The position numbers and the translations under genes were made by a program. From a virus, in IMG/VR virus record IMGVR_UViG_3300010885_040662, positions 1 through 35,464 of that record: a stretch of 35,464 bases of DNA; one strand, 5' to 3'. Under the pieces are notes generated by a model, which was given only the letters and a program-made list of their open reading frames with translations, did not search any database and was not told the origin of the DNA. This document shows, piece by piece, positions 17,612 through 28,200 of the stretch; the first letter of the stretch is position 1, and every line of letters begins with the position of its first letter.

Positions 17612-19504
17612 GTGGCTGTTCTCCCTGCACAGAAGGCTAAGTACTTCAAACTTCGTAATGAGGGCTTCTCTATGGCCAAAGCCGCTACTGCCGCAGGGTT
17701 TTCTGTATCCACTGCCAAGCGTCTTGAGCAAACCATAGGGGATTTGGTTACTAGCGAGCGGGCTAGAGCTATTACTCAGGATGAACTCCCCGGCCCTAAG
17801 AAATATGATGACCTGTGCCCTGAAGCCAAGAGGGCTTTAGAGGACTTTGGGTACTTCCAGCAAAGGTATTTTGGGCGCATCGCCACCCCTTGGCAGGTTG
17901 AGGCCGCCAACCGGATGATTGAGTGGCTAGATACTCCTGATAAAGAATACGCCGTAGTTAACTGCCCCCCCGGTGCTGGTAAGACTACCCTATTCTCTCA
18001 CGATATCCCCGCTTGGGTCACCTGTAGGAACCGCGAAGTCCGAGGCCTCCTTGGCAGCGCCACAATGAGCCTCGCCAAGAAGAACCTGGGCCGATTAAAG
18101 CGATCTTTTGAGCGCACTATCCCTGAACAAGGCGAGGATATAGCTGTAGCCCGTGGACTAGCAATGGACGCGGAGTCTACTTTGAGCCTTGACTTTGGAC
18201 GGTTTAAGCCCATTGACCGGGAACTCTGGTCCTCCGAAGCTTTTGTAGTTATGCAGATGGAAGGACAGGGTGCCATTTCTGAAAAGGAGCCCACTTGGTC
18301 TGCCTACGGGATGGACACCGGATTCCTTGGATCGCGGCTAGATTTCGTTATTTGGGACGACCTAGTGGATCCACGCAAGATCAGGACTTCAGAGCAGCAG
18401 GAGGCTCTACAGGACTTCTGGCAGGACGTTGGAGAGACACGCCTAGAGCCGGGGGGCCTTTTAATCCTTCAGGGGCAGCGCATCAGTAGCGACGACCTTT
18501 ACCGCTTCGCTTTAGACATGATTAAACCCATGGACGATGAAGATGAAGATGAAGAGGTCCCTGTGGAAAAAATTTCTTTAGAGGCTCCTCAGGCAGATAC
18601 CCGTAAGGATAAGAAATACCACCACATTATTTTTAAAGCTCATTATGAGGAGAACTGTGACGGAACCCAGCACAAGAAAAGCGCAAAACCGTATCCTGAA
18701 GGGTGTCTCCTTGATACCCGTCGCCTTAGCTGGAGCGACATTCAGACACTCAAAGCAAACCGTGGAGAGCGGTTTGAAGTCATTTACCAGCAGCGTGACA
18801 TTGACCCGGGCGAAGTCTTGGTGCCTAATGCGTGGATTTTTGGACACGATGAATTCCCAGGCTGCATTGATAAAAACCGTGATCGGCTTGAAATTCCCGA
18901 CGGAATCAGCGCAGCGGACTGCCTGTCAGTCGCCACCGCCGACCCCAGCCCCACCATGTTCTGGTCAGTGCAGTGGTGGCTGTATCACCCCGCCTCAGAA
19001 CAACGATTCCTAATTGACCTATCCCGCAGGAAGATGGATGCCCCCGATTTCTTGGACTATGACTATAACTCCGGAGGATTTACTGGGCTAATGGAAGACT
19101 GGCAAAATGCTTCTGAAATCCTTGGTTTTCCCATTACTACTTGGATCGTAGAAGCCAACGCCGCGGCTCGGTTCCTGCTACAATATGATCACGTTCGACG
19201 TTGGCGTGCATTGCATGGAGTAGACATTCTCCCCCATACAACCCATAGAAATAAGTCAGATAAAGATTTTGGCGTAGAAACCATCGCGCCCCACTATCGG
19301 TTTGGTAGAATAAGGCTACCGGGCAAAGGTGAAGGTAAGGCCGTCTCTATGCGTTTGATTGACGAAGTTACCCGATACCCTCATGGCCGTACAGATGACT
19401 GTGTTATGGCTCATTGGTTTTTTGAGTGGCAGTTGCCTAATATTTATAATCCAACGCCAGTCGGAAGGTCTGCCTGGCGTCCATCTTGGGTGGGGGCACG
19501 TTGA
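17612..19504 (+). CDS. terL: Terminase large subunit with N-terminal helix-turn-helix
   Basis: The 630-residue protein starts at GTG 17612. Residues 1-45 (AQKAKYFKLRNEGFSMAKAATAAGFSVSTAKRLEQ) form a helix-turn-helix like that of small terminases. The ATPase follows: Walker A CPPGAGKTT (118-126), adenine and arginine region LLGSATMSLAKKNLGRLKRSF, Walker B DFVIWDDL (about 244-251) and coupling motif LILQGQRISSDDLYRF. The nuclease domain has ATADPSPTMFWSV near 440, IVEANAAARFL and the final acidic TDDCVMAHWFF near 596-606. It pumps DNA into the head and cuts it. No separate TerS gene is visible, so the N-terminal HTH may recognise the packaging site. It opens the late operon and overlaps the portal gene by four bases. 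Confidence 0.94.
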   Translation: MAVLPAQKAKYFKLRNEGFSMAKAATAAGFSVSTAKRLEQTIGDLVTSERARAITQDELPGPKKYDDLCPEAKRALEDFGYFQQRYFGRIATPWQVEAANRMIEWLDTPDKEYAVVNCPPGAGKTTLFSHDIPAWVTCRNREVRGLLGSATMSLAKKNLGRLKRSFERTIPEQGEDIAVARGLAMDAESTLSLDFGRFKPIDRELWSSEAFVVMQMEGQGAISEKEPTWSAYGMDTGFLGSRLDFVIWDDLVDPRKIRTSEQQEALQDFWQDVGETRLEPGGLLILQGQRISSDDLYRFALDMIKPMDDEDEDEEVPVEKISLEAPQADTRKDKKYHHIIFKAHYEENCDGTQHKKSAKPYPEGCLLDTRRLSWSDIQTLKANRGERFEVIYQQRDIDPGEVLVPNAWIFGHDEFPGCIDKNRDRLEIPDGISAADCLSVATADPSPTMFWSVQWWLYHPASEQRFLIDLSRRKMDAPDFLDYDYNSGGFTGLMEDWQNASEILGFPITTWIVEANAAARFLLQYDHVRRWRALHGVDILPHTTHRNKSDKDFGVETIAPHYRFGRIRLPGKGEGKAVSMRLIDEVTRYPHGRTDDCVMAHWFFEWQLPNIYNPTPVGRSAWRPSWVGAR

Positions 19505-21351
19505 TTTCAGCAGAGCAAGTAGCACAACTTTACCACCAGCGACGGATGGAGAGACAGCCTTACTTTAACCGCATGGACGAAGTGCGTCGCCATTACAACG
19601 GTTCAGTTGTTGTCCCCCTGCCCGAACTTGACGAACTAGAAAAGCCTGCTGTAGCTAACCTTGTAGCACAAGGTATTGATCAGTTTGCTATGCGAGTAGC
19701 TTCAATTCTGCCCGACATTTCTTATCCTGCTCTTCGCCCTGGTATACAGGCATCTGAAACTAAAGCCCGTGAACGTCGTCTTGCCAACCTTGGTTGGTGG
19801 GACATGAATAAAATGGGTACAAAGCTTCGGCGTAGGGCGCGGTATTTGACTGCATACGGTTGTGCGCCTGTAACAATATCACCTGTTGGCATTGATACTA
19901 ATGACAAACGGCAGATGCCTTTTTGGCGTGCGCGTAACCCCTTGTCTGCTTTTCCTGCACCTATCATGGATCCTGACTCCATGGAACCAGATGACTGTAT
20001 TTTTGTTGATCGTCGCCCATTGTCATGGTTGCGCTTTAACTATCCAGAGCAGGCCCGTGTTTTGTTTACTGGCGATTCCCACGGAGACACGCTTTTTGAA
20101 GTTTTGGAATTTATTAATGGTGAAGAAACTGTTTTGGTTGCGCTTGGTGCTAACCGTAAAAACGATGACTTTCATCAGCAGAGCCAAGGCGTGGCTGCTC
20201 AGATTCTTCTTGAGCGTATCCCTAACCGGGCCGAGATTTGCCCCGTAGTATTCCCCGGTCGCATTACTCTTGACCGCTTGCAGGGTCAATTTGACACAAT
20301 GCTGGGCATGTACCAGCGCCAAGCTAAACTTGATGCCCTTAACACTATTGCGGTATTCCGTTCAGTGTTTCCTGACGAGTGGGTTGTAGGCCACCCCAAC
20401 ACTCCGGGCAAGCCCCGTATTGCTCAGGAAGCCGATGGCAAGATGGGTATTCGTGGTGTGGTTGAAAACGGTAACATTATGACCGTTAACCTTACTCCCG
20501 GCTCGCAGGGTGAAGCAGCAATGGACCGCATGGAACGTGCTCAGCGTCTCACCGCGGGTATTCCCGCAGAGTTTGGTGGCGAATCTCCCACTAACGTCCG
20601 CACAGCTCGCCGTGGCGAAACTGTTATGGGTAGCACCATTGACATGCCTATTCAGGAATACCAAGAAATCTTTGCTGCTTCTATGGAGGCCGAGAACCGC
20701 CGCGCTGTCAAGATTATGAAAGCGTACTACGGCAACCGTCCTTCTATGTTTGTCATGGGTGGCGATGGCAAGGTAGTCCATAATGACTATGTACCCAATG
20801 AAGCTTTTGAAACTGACCTTGGATACGTCAAGTATTCTATGCCGGGTTCAGACGCTAATGGCATGGTTGTGGCTATTGGTCAGCGTGTAGGTACTGGAAT
20901 CATGTCTCAGCAAACTGCTCGCGAAATGGATCCCGCAATTGAAGACCCAATTCGTGAGCGTGATCAAGTAGAAATTGAAACTCTTCGCAAGGCGGCTCTT
21001 GCCGGTCTTGAACAGCAAGCAACTCAGGGACAACTTGACCCGCAGGTAATTGCCCGCATTGCTCTTAAAAAGGCTGAACGTCACATGACGCTGGAAAAAG
21101 CATTGCTTGAAGTGCATAAAGAAATGCAAGCTGAACAAGCCGACCAGCACAATGACCAACAATCGCAGCAGCCCGATGAAGGCTCCGAGGCTGGAGCTGC
21201 TGCACCGGGAGGAGCATCACCAGAACAAATGCCTGGTATGGCCCCTGCGCCAGAAGCGCCTCCCGGTCAACCGCAACAAGGACAGCCACCGCAACAAGGT
21301 GGAAACAGTGTTTCTGATCTTATGGCATCGATTGCACAGCCACCGCAATGA
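19501..21351 (+). CDS. Portal protein
   Basis: Start taken at TTG 19501, which overlaps the terL stop (TTGA); this gives 616 residues. The N-terminal part (EQVAQLYHQRRMERQPYFNRMDEVRRHYNGS) and the following PAVANLVAQGIDQFAMRVASILPDISY match the portals of actinophages, as do YLTAYGCAPVTISPVG and the long helical stretch near MDRMERAQRLTAGIPAEFGGESPTNVRTARRGE. The C-terminus from about residue 555 is a Gln/Pro/Gly-rich flexible tail (PGQPQQGQPPQQGG). It forms the dodecameric DNA gate and docks TerL. Position right after terL is canonical. Assignment rests on family resemblance and context since portals lack short catalytic motifs. Confidence 0.9.
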   Translation: MISAEQVAQLYHQRRMERQPYFNRMDEVRRHYNGSVVVPLPELDELEKPAVANLVAQGIDQFAMRVASILPDISYPALRPGIQASETKARERRLANLGWWDMNKMGTKLRRRARYLTAYGCAPVTISPVGIDTNDKRQMPFWRARNPLSAFPAPIMDPDSMEPDDCIFVDRRPLSWLRFNYPEQARVLFTGDSHGDTLFEVLEFINGEETVLVALGANRKNDDFHQQSQGVAAQILLERIPNRAEICPVVFPGRITLDRLQGQFDTMLGMYQRQAKLDALNTIAVFRSVFPDEWVVGHPNTPGKPRIAQEADGKMGIRGVVENGNIMTVNLTPGSQGEAAMDRMERAQRLTAGIPAEFGGESPTNVRTARRGETVMGSTIDMPIQEYQEIFAASMEAENRRAVKIMKAYYGNRPSMFVMGGDGKVVHNDYVPNEAFETDLGYVKYSMPGSDANGMVVAIGQRVGTGIMSQQTAREMDPAIEDPIRERDQVEIETLRKAALAGLEQQATQGQLDPQVIARIALKKAERHMTLEKALLEVHKEMQAEQADQHNDQQSQQPDEGSEAGAAAPGGASPEQMPGMAPAPEAPPGQPQQGQPPQQGGNSVSDLMASIAQPPQ

Positions 21352-21542
21352 ACCTACAAGCAGAATTCTCTGGTGATTGTTGGCGATGCGAAGATGATGA
21401 AGTACAACTTCTTCCTGACCCCATGATGGAAGAATCAGTAGCCACAATGCCATTTAATCTTGACATGATTTTGATTTGCGTTGATTGCGCATCAGAACGA
21501 CTTGTAATTAACCACATAAGGAAGGTGAAAAAGAGTGCCTAG
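21348..21542 (+). CDS. Zinc microprotein, 64 aa, after portal
   Basis: ATG 21348 overlaps the portal stop (ATGA). The product MNLQAEFSGDCWRCEDDEVQLLPDP...LILICVDCASERLVINHIRK has CWRC (11-14) and CVDC (44-47), a typical four-cysteine zinc site. It ends inside the start of the next gene. A structural or assembly helper role is possible; no family recognised. Confidence 0.66.
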   Translation: MNLQAEFSGDCWRCEDDEVQLLPDPMMEESVATMPFNLDMILICVDCASERLVINHIRKVKKSA

Positions 21543-21993
21543 AACTGGACGTGGAGGAGCCCGAACCGGAACTCCAACAACTGCCTATGGAAATCGGACG
21601 GATTTAAATGCTGGTATGCCTGTTCAAACTGCTCCGGGTCAAGGTTATGGCAAAGCTGCTGAACAGCAGGTTGCGCAACGTGCAATTCCTATGGGTTCTT
21701 TACCTAAGGCTGCACCTAGTGCGCCTGTCTCTAGTGGAGCGGGTATGGGCCGAGGACAAGCAGTTGCTACAACGCCTGCACAAATGCCCGATTTGTTTGG
21801 CCCTACTCAGCGTCCTGACGAGCCTCCCACCCACGGATCTAACGTTGGTCCTGGGGCTGGGCCTGAAATTCTTGGTCTCCAGCATCAAGCAAGGGCAAGT
21901 GCTGCTGACATGATTCATGCTATGGCTAATTCACCTTATGCAACTCAAAACATTCTTGAACTTTCGCATTACATTGATCATCGCGTACAATAA
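21535..21993 (+). CDS. Low-complexity hypothetical virion protein, 152 aa
   Basis: Begins at GTG 21535 (AAGGTGAAAAAGA upstream). The first 110 residues are Gly/Pro/Ala/Thr-rich and basic at the start (MPRTGRGGARTGTPTTAYGN), probably disordered; the last 40 (LGLQHQARASAADMIHAMANSPYATQNILELSHYIDHRV) form a compact helical end. The next gene has a matching-looking helical piece, so the two may work together. Late-operon position between portal and giant virion protein suggests a head-associated protein. Confidence 0.7.
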   Translation: MPRTGRGGARTGTPTTAYGNRTDLNAGMPVQTAPGQGYGKAAEQQVAQRAIPMGSLPKAAPSAPVSSGAGMGRGQAVATTPAQMPDLFGPTQRPDEPPTHGSNVGPGAGPEILGLQHQARASAADMIHAMANSPYATQNILELSHYIDHRVQ

Positions 21994-22241
21994 TGGGTGA
22001 AACTCCAGAGATGTGCGAAGCTTTAGATCAGGTGTTGCAATTATCTACACGCGCTCGCCGTGATCCTAACTGGGCGCTTGCTCTTGCGCACGCGTCTCAT
22101 ACTCTGGGTGCAACTCCGCATGATGTTGTTACTACTATGGATTTTTTAGACATGCACAAACAAATGGCTGAATTTTCGCAAGACAGATTACTATCTCACG
22201 CTTCACACCCTTACCGTAACGCAGAGGAACCGAATGTCTAA
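21993..22241 (+). CDS. Small helical hypothetical protein, 82 aa
   Basis: ATG 21993 overlaps the previous stop by one base (TAATG). The product MGETPEMCEALDQVLQLSTRARRDPNWALALAHASHTLGATPHDVVTTMDFLDMHKQMAEFSQDRLLSHASHP is helical and His-rich at its end. No motif recognised. It ends eight bases inside the start of the giant gene, so the genes are coupled. Probably a virion or assembly protein of the head. Confidence 0.68.
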   Translation: MGETPEMCEALDQVLQLSTRARRDPNWALALAHASHTLGATPHDVVTTMDFLDMHKQMAEFSQDRLLSHASHPYRNAEEPNV

Positions 22242-25200
22242 CACGGCTACACCAGCTTCTACTACTCCACCAACTGCCAAGCCACCACAGCCAAATGCAT
22301 GGGGTGATGCAGTATCTCTTGATGCATGGGGTCAGCCTGTTCAACAACAGCAAACTCAAACGGTTAATTTACAAAAAGGTCAGCAGACCGAAAAAATCTA
22401 TCCCCATTCGGCTGGACATGATGCAGGTAGCCCTTGGAATTTGTTGTCTGGACTTGGCCATGGATTGGTTAATGGCGTAGAAGGCATTGGTCATTCTTTA
22501 TGGCACAATCCCTTTACTGAAGGCAGCATATTCCGTAGCACATGGGATATGGGATATGGCACTGTTGCACATAGTCTGCGCACGGTTTCAGATATTGCTG
22601 ATGGCCATTGGAAAACTGCAGGTCAAGATTTTATGCAGGCAATACCTTTGTACATGCCAATTAATCATATTGCACGAGCCTTTACTCAAACAATGCATGA
22701 CAAGGGTTTGTTTTATGCCCTTGGCCAAGTGGGTGGTTCTCTTATCCCTGCTATTGCGGCAGGAGTTTTAACGGGTGGCGCTGGAGCTGAAGCTGGTATT
22801 GAAGCTGTAGCCGCTGAAGAAGCTACAACTGTCGGAGCCACTGAAGCTGGAGCTGCTGAAGCTGCTGCGGAAACTGCCGCTATTCCTAAAACTGGAATGC
22901 TTGGCACTAGAGGTATTAGAGATGTTGCGGCTAAATTTAAAGATGCACAAGGTTTTCAAAAAGCTGGTGTAGCAATTCGTGCGCCTTTCCGTCCGCTGAG
23001 TTTTGCTATGAGACAGCAAATGAAAATAATGAGCAACCCAAGTAATCTTGCTTTTCAAGTTGCTGCTCCTTTAACTTTTGATAAATCCACTTGGGATAAA
23101 ACAGCTGATGCAGCAGGATGGATTAACCCATACACGGGTAAAGCTTCTCAACAAAGTCTTGGTGGATTAATTCCTGGTATCCAAAACAGTAAATTTGAAA
23201 CCAAAGCAGTTGATTTTCTTGTTGGGTTAGTTTCACCTTTGCCGCTTGCTACGGCTGGTGGAATTGTTGGAGATGCTCGATCAGCATATGGTTTGTCAGG
23301 CAAATTGGGTGGCGATGGATTGCGCATCCCTCTTACCCAAAAAAGAATTGGTTTTGCTGGTACGGCTCTGACCGATCCTGAAAAAGTTGATCAGATGTAT
23401 CGTCAATACCCACGCATTCGTCGCACTTTTCAACAAATGACAACTATGACCGCAACACAGATTAAAGCCGAAAGCCCAGAATTGTCTGGTTTAGCTCTTG
23501 AACTAGGTGCTGCAAAAACCGTAGATGAAGTTAAGCAAGTTTTTAAGAGTGCTGTTCAAGATAACAATCGCGCCATTGACATGATGTCTGGCCAAATACC
23601 TTCTTTTACTGTTTTTGCACCTTTTCGGGTTATGCTCCGAGGCGCAGCTTTAGGCAAAGAATTAGAGCGTGAACGTGTATTGGTTGGCATTCGTGATGCT
23701 GAAGCCGAAGCAATGGGAATGCGATACATGGATCCCGCTCATCGCGAAGGACTTGTTGATGATGCTGGCATGCCCAATGTTGATATGCGTTCTCAAGCAG
23801 GCCAAGACTTTAATGAAATTCAAGATCGCAATATTGAAACAACTGCGCTAAGAACTAAAGACTGGCAAATTCGTGTTTTGCGTAAAATTTCTCGTACTTT
23901 TACGCGCACTTCAACAGCTTTCGTAAAAGACGAAGGTCAATTTTCTCGTAATCATATTCAAATTGGCGACCCTATGAGTGTTGACTCAATAGCCAACCTA
24001 ATGCGAGGTTCTAAAGCTTCTGAGCTTGAAGTAGAACAAATGACGGAATCGCTTCTTTCTAATCCTGATCCCGCGCACTGGATCAACACTATTAATGGGG
24101 CTTTAACCCAAACGGTCCTAGATCAAATTTTGCGCACCGTTGATTACAGCATTGCTCCTCAAGTAGTTATGGCAATGAAGCCAAAACTTATAGAAGGTTT
24201 TAATCGGATCCTTAATCCAGGCAACATCCATGCAGGAGAAAACGGAGTTTTTGTAGTTCATGCAAACGCTGATAAAGCAGGAAAGGATTCTCAATTAGCT
24301 TTTAGTGATGGAACACCTGCGGCTAAAGCTGCAGCAACTGATTCTGATGAAGTGTCTGGCATTCGTTTGCCAGAAGTTCGTTTGCTTAACCGCATGATTA
24401 AACAGACTTCTAAAGAAATGCGTTGGGCTATTAGGGATGCTAAGGATCCCGGTAGCGAACTGGAAATTTTGACTAGTATGCCGGGTATGCTTTTACAGGG
24501 CAGCCAAATGCAAACAGACCTTGTTGCTCTTCGAACTCGGGTCTTTCAAGATTTTAAGAAAAAAGTCAGCAATTTTGCTGAAAACGCAAAAGAAAATTAC
24601 GAACTGGCTAAGCAATCCAAATCAGCTCTTATTGAAGACCACACGGTAAATCGTGGTGTTAGTAAATTAATTCACAAACTTCCTGCTGATCATCCTTTGG
24701 TTCAAGAATATCATGAATATAAACGAAAAGAAGCAGCGTTTACTTCAAATGCTCGTCGTCTTGCAGAACTTGAAGAATTAGAACGTTTGCAAGGTGCTGA
24801 AAAAGGCTCGTTGCGATTTATTGATAGATCCCGTGCGCGCATTGAAGCTGCTGGCAAAGCTGCTGAAGATGCGGTAAAGAAATCCCACAATGACGCACCT
24901 TGGTCTGACGAATCATTTCCTGATGAAATAGCTGGCAACATTTATGTAGCTGGTGAAGAAGCTAGAGAACTTGAACACAACAAAATTTTTGGTGAAGCTT
25001 ACCCTCACGAATCCAAAAAAGTTACATCTGAGTCTGCTAAAAATTGGGCTGCTGAAATAGATGGGAAAAACGCTCGCCAAAAACATTTGTACAGATTGGA
25101 AAGCATTAAAAAGCGCATTAAGGATGCTGGCGAAAAAGCAGAAAATGCAGAACGTGATCGACAAGGTCTTGGTGCAGAAACAGACAGCAGTTTGGATCAC

Positions 25201-28200
25201 GCTGATGCTTTGCATAGTATTCAAGAAGCAGGAATAGCTGCTAGAGAAGCAATGCACACTCGGTTATTTAAAAAAGAAAACCGAGAAACATTTAAACTTC
25301 AGCATGATAGTCCAGATGATTTGGAAAATATTTTTGGACAGTTTGATCGTGCTGCAGAAGAAAGTGCAAATGCTGTACAGGCTGCAGCTGAAAAATCAAC
25401 ACGCAAGCGTTTTGATTACGCTAATCAAGCAATAGACATTCGTGATGGTAAAATCCGTGTTGTAGGTGATGCAGCAGAAAAACGCGCAAAGAAAATGGTA
25501 TTTCAATACCATGGAAAAGTTTTGCGTGATCAAATTAATAGCGCACTTGATGAAGTGCATCAACAAGAAGAAACAGTTGCATCTCAAGAAATAAAAATTG
25601 CTGAGGCTGCGTTACATCATTGGGACAGGCTTAACAAAACATTTAAAGAAATGACTTACCGTTTAGAGTCAGAAGGCAAAACTATTAATGAAGTTTTGCA
25701 TGAATTTTTGCAAAGTCATGAATACAGAGATTGCGTACATTTGGTTTCAAAACAAAATGAAATTGTAAAAAGTTTTGCTAGCCAAAATGTTTCTAAAATG
25801 GCAAGTTTGGAAGAATTCATTGCCGAGCAAAGCAAGCCAGTGAGTAATGAAGAAATTGCTCAAATAGAACAATCTCAGAGGAATCAGGAACTTGCTATGG
25901 CCCTGGGTAAGATTCGAGCTAGCAAACAATTCATGCGTCATTTGGATAACATGGTGCACGAGATGTTTAGCCCCGAAACGTTTGAAGCATACGGCGATAA
26001 ATTTGCTCACGTAGACTGGACATTAGAAAACGTTCAAACACACGAGCTTATTAGTTTGCTTAAAGAACATGGTGAACTTGATGCTGCACGCAATGAAGCG
26101 CGTAGAGACATTGATCAAGCTACTGAAAATGGAAGATTCCGAGCTGAACGACGTGCACAACGCAACTCTTTGTCTAAGCTTGCTCGATTTGTCAGTACAA
26201 AAGCCACTCCAGAAGAACAAGATGCCATCTTAGTCAAGTTGGGAAGGCAGTATGGAGTTGACGTTCGTTACGCTACTGGCAAGCAAGTTGGAGCAGATTT
26301 GCTTGATGAAATCATTAACAACAAACTGCTTAAACCATTAGCTCTTTCTACTTTTGGATGGGCTGAACGTGTTTCATTATCAGAGCTTTTTCTTAATGCT
26401 GCTCGTGTTGGGCCAGCAAACATTCTTAGATCGTTTTCGGATGCACACGCAGCTAAGCGTGCTTGGAAATTAGATCAAGGTGAAATGGGTCATTTGCATG
26501 CAGCTGTTACATCTGTTTTGTTGGGTTTCCACAATGGTGGATTTCGTTCTCATGACCGTCAACTTCTTTGGGAAGATGCACTTGATCTTATTTTTGCCAA
26601 TGAAGGCCACATTGCGCACCCAGGAGTATCCGCTATACATGGCCTTTTAAGTGATTCAGCAGATAGCCAGTATCATCAAGCTGCTTCTGCAGAACAAAGG
26701 CCAGGTGAACCCGGTGGCATTGGTGGTGGAATAACCACTAACGGTTTTACCGGCATGGATGCATCTAACAAAAGGTGGGCAACAGAACTGGCACATCGCA
26801 TTATGCGCAAAAGCAATTCGCTTATTGCTCCTAAAGTTGCCAAAATTTTAAGTGACAACTGGGACAAAATTATTCAAGACCTTTCTGAAGAAGGTGTTGA
26901 AAATACTTTGCGATATACTATTGAGCCTTTAGTAGAAGCTGAAATTCGTAAGTTGCCTAAAGCTGAACTTGCGCGTTATGATCGTTCACGGTTTGTAAGT
27001 ATGGGCGCTAGACCTGGTGCTGACCCAATTCAAGACTGGGCACGAGTAGCTACTTCGTCTATTTGGCATACCATTGCTCGTCCTTTTGAAGCTTTCGCTC
27101 CAGATCAAAAAGCCTTTGCTAAATCATGGGCTGAAGAATTTCATCAGGATGCAAATATTAAAAATCTTATTAAGGGTTTTGGTAGCTATGACCCCCACTC
27201 TGGATTAAGAGGTGGACTTGGGGTAGAAGAACATTTAAGGTCAGCTAAAGAGGGAGCGTTTGATGTTAAACATCCTACGGAAGATACTCCAGAAAAAAAC
27301 ACCTTTTATTTTCCGCACAAGTTTTTGCTTGATGCCATTAACAACAAGTCTTACCTAGATGAAACTATTCTTAAGGGTCCAGGTTACTTTGGTGATTACG
27401 GCGTTGGCCGTAAGCGGTGGATTCCATATGCACCAACTAACTTGCCAGCAAGGGAAACAGTTGCTTTTGACGCAAACAAAAAGTCTTTGCAACGAGCAGC
27501 AGAAATTGGTCACCGTAGATTTTTCGGGCCTTTAGTTAATTACCTTTCTCGTGACCCAATTTTTCTGCACGAATACCATCGCGAAATGGGTATCTTGCGT
27601 TCTGGTGGCAAAATTGCAGGCGTAGGTGCAGACACTTCAACAATAGCTGCAAATCATTTTAAAGACGACCCTAATCACAGGGTATCTGTTTTTAATACTG
27701 GCACACACGTAAACCAACAACTTGCTGTTGAAGACCTTGGTTATGAGTTAGACGACAGCATTCAAAAAATTAAGGATGGGGATTTAACAACTCATTTTGA
27801 TCAATACAGGCTAGAAGACCACATTGAAAAAATGCAAAAAGCTTTGTCGCTTGCAGAAAAAACCACTGGTCCTGGCAAATTGCTAGTTAGTCGCAATGCA
27901 AATGGTGAGCTTACAGGCATTGCGTATGTACGTCACTATAGCCCTGAAGACAAATTTACATATCGTGAACAAGCTCCAAGAGCATTTAGTTCAAATCGCG
28001 ATGTTCACCATGTCGAAAGTTTGGGGCATTTAGGCGGACCTAGTGGTGCATCTGAATCTTTAATGCACGTAGCTGCACGACAAGCAAATCATACTGGTGC
28101 TGATTTAACTTTTCATCAAGGTGAAGATGCTGCTTCGTTTTTTAATAATTTTCACAACAGGTACATAGGCGATCATGTTGATATGCAAGGCATGCCGGTT

